Shown here in pieces: positions 60,556 through 64,000 of a DNA stretch of 64,000 nucleotides. Every line of letters begins with the position of its first letter. Positions within the stretch are counted from its first letter, which is position 1. The notes under the pieces were generated by a model. It worked only from the letters and a program-made list of their open reading frames with translations. It did no database searches and was not told the origin of the DNA. Source of the DNA: Apteryx mantelli (Eukaryota > Chordata > Aves > Apterygiformes > Apterygidae); assembly GCF_036417845.1 (NCBI RefSeq), contig NC_089978.1, forward strand, positions 142,036,288-142,100,287, given 5' to 3'. The translations under genes were made by a program, and so were the position numbers.

Positions 60556-61688
60556 AAGCTTCTTTTAAACTCATATTGTACGTTCTCAAGTGGAGAAGTT
60601 TAAACTGTCCAGTGGCAGCTACTCTTCAGATTAGAAAAATTCTTTTCGCAGATCTGCAGTAACTTGCTCTGGACCTATATAGTAATAGGAAGGCAGAACT
60701 GAAACTGTGGAAATCACAGTCTAGGAATAAGCTTGTCCTAGAATCTGCTGATTTGGCTGCAGCTAATGGCCATAAGCATGTAAAGGCTGTGTCACAATAC
60801 GGGCCAGCTTTTAAAATGAATGCGACCACATATTTTTCTCAATGTGAACAACTTCTTAGCAAATGCTGTAGGACAGGAGTAACATTGTAAGATGCATTGA
60901 TGTTTTCTGTCCTATGTGTATACATTAATTTTTGTTTTCCAGAAGTATTAAATGACCAGAAGAGGTAATGAGCTAACAGTTATTTTCTCTCAAGGCCAGT
61001 GGTAGAACTGGCTGTCCTAAAGTACTTTACATCTGTGTTTTGTAGCCTACATTGCATTTATGTGAGAACTCACTGACAATGCTAAGCCAAGCGTAGTTCC
61101 TCTTATTGTTTTGAGCCTGTTGTGGGTCATCCTGGATACAGTTTGTCTGGGTCTGGTTTTAGATAAACTTATTTTGCTTTGTTTTCATCAGAGATGTGCA
61201 ACCCTACTAATGGTGGTTAAGCCCTTTTTTATTGTTAAATGCTTTTTCTTTTCCCACAAGGAAAAGATGTAGAGCTTCTACTGAATTGTAAGTTCCCTTG
61301 AATTGAAGACCTTCTGTACAAAGATGATTTCCCTCTGTCTTATTGAGGCAGTCCAGCTGATAAGAGGAAAACTGTTGCTGAGGGCAAAAAAGGAGTAATT
61401 TCTGCTTTCAGATAAGTTTTTCAGTAAAACAAGTAGCCTCCCAGTTATTTCTATCTATCTTCAACACAAGTCTGTAAAACCCATGTACTACCCAAAGTTC
61501 ATGAGTTACAAAGAGGATGAGGAAGCGTACAAAACTAGGAAAACTTATTGCAATAACTGTTTTAGAACAAAATGAAAACATTCATCAGTAATAACAGAAA
61601 AAGGGGAAGATTTTATTATATTTAAAATCTCTCACTTTCACTTTGCCTGTAGAGTTCCTGAATCACTATGAGCTTTGCCATATTTGCA

Positions 61689-61694
61689 AATAAA
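61689..61694 (+). terminator. Distal poly(A) signal AATAAA
   Basis: Canonical signal followed about 25-40 bases later by a GT-rich stretch (ttgttggtgtgcagtttgt), the usual arrangement of a strong cleavage site. Preferred as the main 3' end. Confidence 0.6.
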
Positions 61695-61715
61695 ATGTAT
61701 TTTCAGTCACTTTTA

Positions 61716-64000
61716 GCTTGTTGGTGTGCAGTTTGTCTCCTTATGTAAACTTACAGCACAGTCAGACAGACTTGGTAAACTAGCCATTTAATACATTTAC
61801 TCACTGTCTTCCTTTCTTCTGTGTTTCTAAACTGGGCAACTGCATGGATGTAGTTTTACATTTCATTGTAGCTGCTTAGCCAAGTCTGAAGGGTAGAATA
61901 CAGTCTGATTCATAGACAATATTTATGTAAATGAACTTTGTAACTAAAACATCCTTAATAATATTAAGCACTGTGGTAGTTTGGTTGGATTCCATGTAAT
62001 TAAACAGGTGCACTTAGCAATTGCTGAAGTCCTAGAAAAAGGAAAAGATTAGGGTGAAGCACTGGTGGAATTAGATGAGTAACTTCTAAAGAATCTGAAC
62101 TAAGCGCCTACAAGACATAGTGCTGCACTTTCTTTTTATGCACTGCAAGCTACAGACATGCAAGTAGATGGAGAAGTTAATGTGCTGTAGATTCACTTCC
62201 TTCCTTTACTACACACTTAAATTCCCTGAACAGACTGGGTCTGCATTTCACCAAAAGCCAGTGGGATGCTGGCAATTTAAAACCAGCCCATATCACAAAA
62301 TCTAGAGAAAAGACAAAGGAAGAAACTGGAACTCCGGAGCTATACTTCACGTCTTTGAGTAGGACTGCACTTCTGCAGCTCTAGCAGGAAATGCTGCCGT
62401 GTGGGGGCTGTAACTCTGTGGTGCACAGGCTGTGGGCTATGTAATCTGTGGAGGGGTTGGACTGTAGATGAGAACTGCTCTGGGGGAAGGAGGAAGAAAA
62501 AAACTTCTTTGTGGGTAACGGACCTGAAGAGGGAAGAAAACGTGTAAAAAATTACTCTGAAGGTAGGAGGATGCAGCATAAAGAAGAATTGGCTCTCCCA
62601 TCTGCTGCCACCTCAGCCTCTTCCTAACCCAAGCTAAGAAGACTGCCTTACAAGAGAAATGCAGTGCATGCCAGAGGCACACAGTTATCCTTTGCCCTGT
62701 GAGATTGGTAAAAGGCGCAATGGGAGAGATGAAAGGAATAACGCCTTCAGACGCATCTATGTGGCCCCTAGACTGGACTGCAGTGCTTGCTGCAGCAAGC
62801 ACACTTCAAGGTGAGAAGAAATCAAAGTGTTGTTTTGAGAGTAAAGGATGGAATTTGACAGAATTTTGGAAGTGATTTTTTTCCTCCTGTGACTCTGAAT
62901 AGAAGCCACATTTGCTTATTTCTGGAAATCCTAGCTCTGTTTATTAAGAAGACTGTTGTTTGTGGTCTGTATTTTTGCCTGAAGTAGCCTACATGTGATA
63001 ATAGCACTTCAATTTGTGGATTTCTGGATTTGCTAAAAGCAGCTTGTTGAATGTCCTGGTGTATCTATCTGCCACATTCACTAACCACATATTAGAATCT
63101 GATTAATGACTTTTGAGGAGTTCAACAGCTGCCGAACAAGCTTGTTCTGGAAAGGCTAAAAATGCATTTGCTTGAAGGCACATGCTTCTGTGTTCAATCC
63201 AATAGCTTCACCCTTTTGCAGGCTGTTCATGAGCATAAATACTACTGCTCTTGACTCTTTCAGTTGAAAACTTGTGACTTCTGGATGCCTTCTTTTTGTT
63301 CCTGTCTTTAAACTGAGTGAATAATTATTTCTCGTGCTTTAAGACACAGGAAGAGCTTACAGAATAACTTCACAGAATGTGTCTTATGAGCAGCACCAAT
63401 TTGTAAATATTAAAAAACCAAACCATTAATTCTTAGCAAGAGTTTGTTGCACGTCACCACTGAATTCCATGTTTCCAACCTACCACACTTAATAATTTAG
63501 TAAATAACTAGCAATTATTTCCTTTTTTTTTTGTTTATATGCCCTTATGAAAAATGAGCTTGTGTTTGTACCTAAGCTGAATTGAACAGAGACAAACTTA
63601 AGGAAACATGGCAGTTTTACAATAATGTGCTGTCTAGTATAGTTCAATTAGATTTCAAGTTACTGGCATGTTTGTCCTTTAAATTTCAACTCCATTGCCC
63701 CAGCTGGATTGAATGTATTTATATAGGAATGGATAAAGTGTTCAAAATGGCCACAGTGCCATGTGGCCTTCAATTAGCATGTCCCTCCAAGGTGTTTGAA
63801 GACTTTTGTCTCAGGTGTCTTTTAATTAGTGTGACTTAGAGTGACTGACTGCCTTAATCCACAGTGGCTCCAAACACTTATTTATGAAGGAGAATGAGCT
63901 GTGGTTAGGAGGCTGTGTTTTCAAAGCATCTTGCTGATTGACTTCCAATAGAACTTGGATTTCAAATGGCTTACTTACGGCAATTATTTTCCAAAAGATT
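61716..64000. other. Gene-free downstream flank
   Basis: No exon of a following gene, RNA gene or known repeat could be identified. The short minus-strand frames near 62340-62802 have no recognisable domain. Confidence 0.5.

Larger units (their letters stand above)
59949..61715 (+). other. ZC3HAV1 3' UTR (predicted)
   Basis: An AT-rich stretch after the stop, lacking splice structure or other gene evidence. It is taken as the 3' UTR to the distal poly(A) signal. The end is predicted from the signal only. Confidence 0.6.

Overview
This is vertebrate nuclear DNA, most likely from a bird. The evidence is several CR1 LINE copies (one with the avian-type 3' end built on an ATTCTGTG octamer), solo retroviral LTRs, sparse old MIR-like SINE remnants, and a single multi-exon gene under a CpG island. 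Nothing prokaryotic is present: there are no operons, CRISPR arrays or tRNA/rRNA genes that I can see.

The one gene is ZC3HAV1 (ZAP, zinc-finger antiviral protein, PARP13) on the plus strand. I rebuilt it as 13 coding exons from 36720 to 59948. All introns are GT-AG and phases agree at every junction. The exons sum to 2010 nt (669 residues plus stop). Domain order is an N-terminal helical region, four CCCH fingers, a very short linker, a fifth CCCH finger, two WWE modules, a PARP-type ADP-ribosyltransferase domain, and a C-terminal CaaX box (CIMS). The first half and the CaaX box identify ZAP. The C-terminal half keeps PARP12-like catalytic residues (His546, Tyr578, Ile642), which human ZAP has lost. 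The CpG island (about 36300-37150) has a composite IRF/ISRE-like site about 93 bp before the start codon, as expected of an interferon-responsive gene. Two canonical poly(A) signals lie downstream.

Layout: 1-7350 is gene-free, with purine-rich tracts, four MIR-like remnants and an old CR1/L3-type fragment. 7350-9279 is a 5'-truncated plus-strand CR1 with a long reverse-transcriptase frame. 9280-20900 holds a probable LTR (11884-12567), a 129-bp direct duplication, two small tandem duplications and more SINE remnants. 20901-22635 is a minus-strand CR1 split by a ~411-bp insertion. The same inserted repeat family recurs at 26173-27190 as a head-to-head inverted pair. 28427-31640 is a long decayed minus-strand CR1 interrupted by a solo LTR with a 4-bp target duplication. 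31640-36290 is gene-free. 36300-61715 is ZC3HAV1 with its promoter and 3' UTR; its 6.5-kb intron 2 carries a minus-strand solo LTR with a 5-6-bp target duplication. 61715-64000 shows nothing recognisable.

The main biological interest is the ZAP itself. It looks intermediate between PARP12 and mammalian ZAP: ZAP-like RNA-binding fingers and a prenylation signal, a PARP12-like active site, no long linker exon, and a shortened second finger where human ZAP reads CpG dinucleotides. I did not find a convincing wholly new system.
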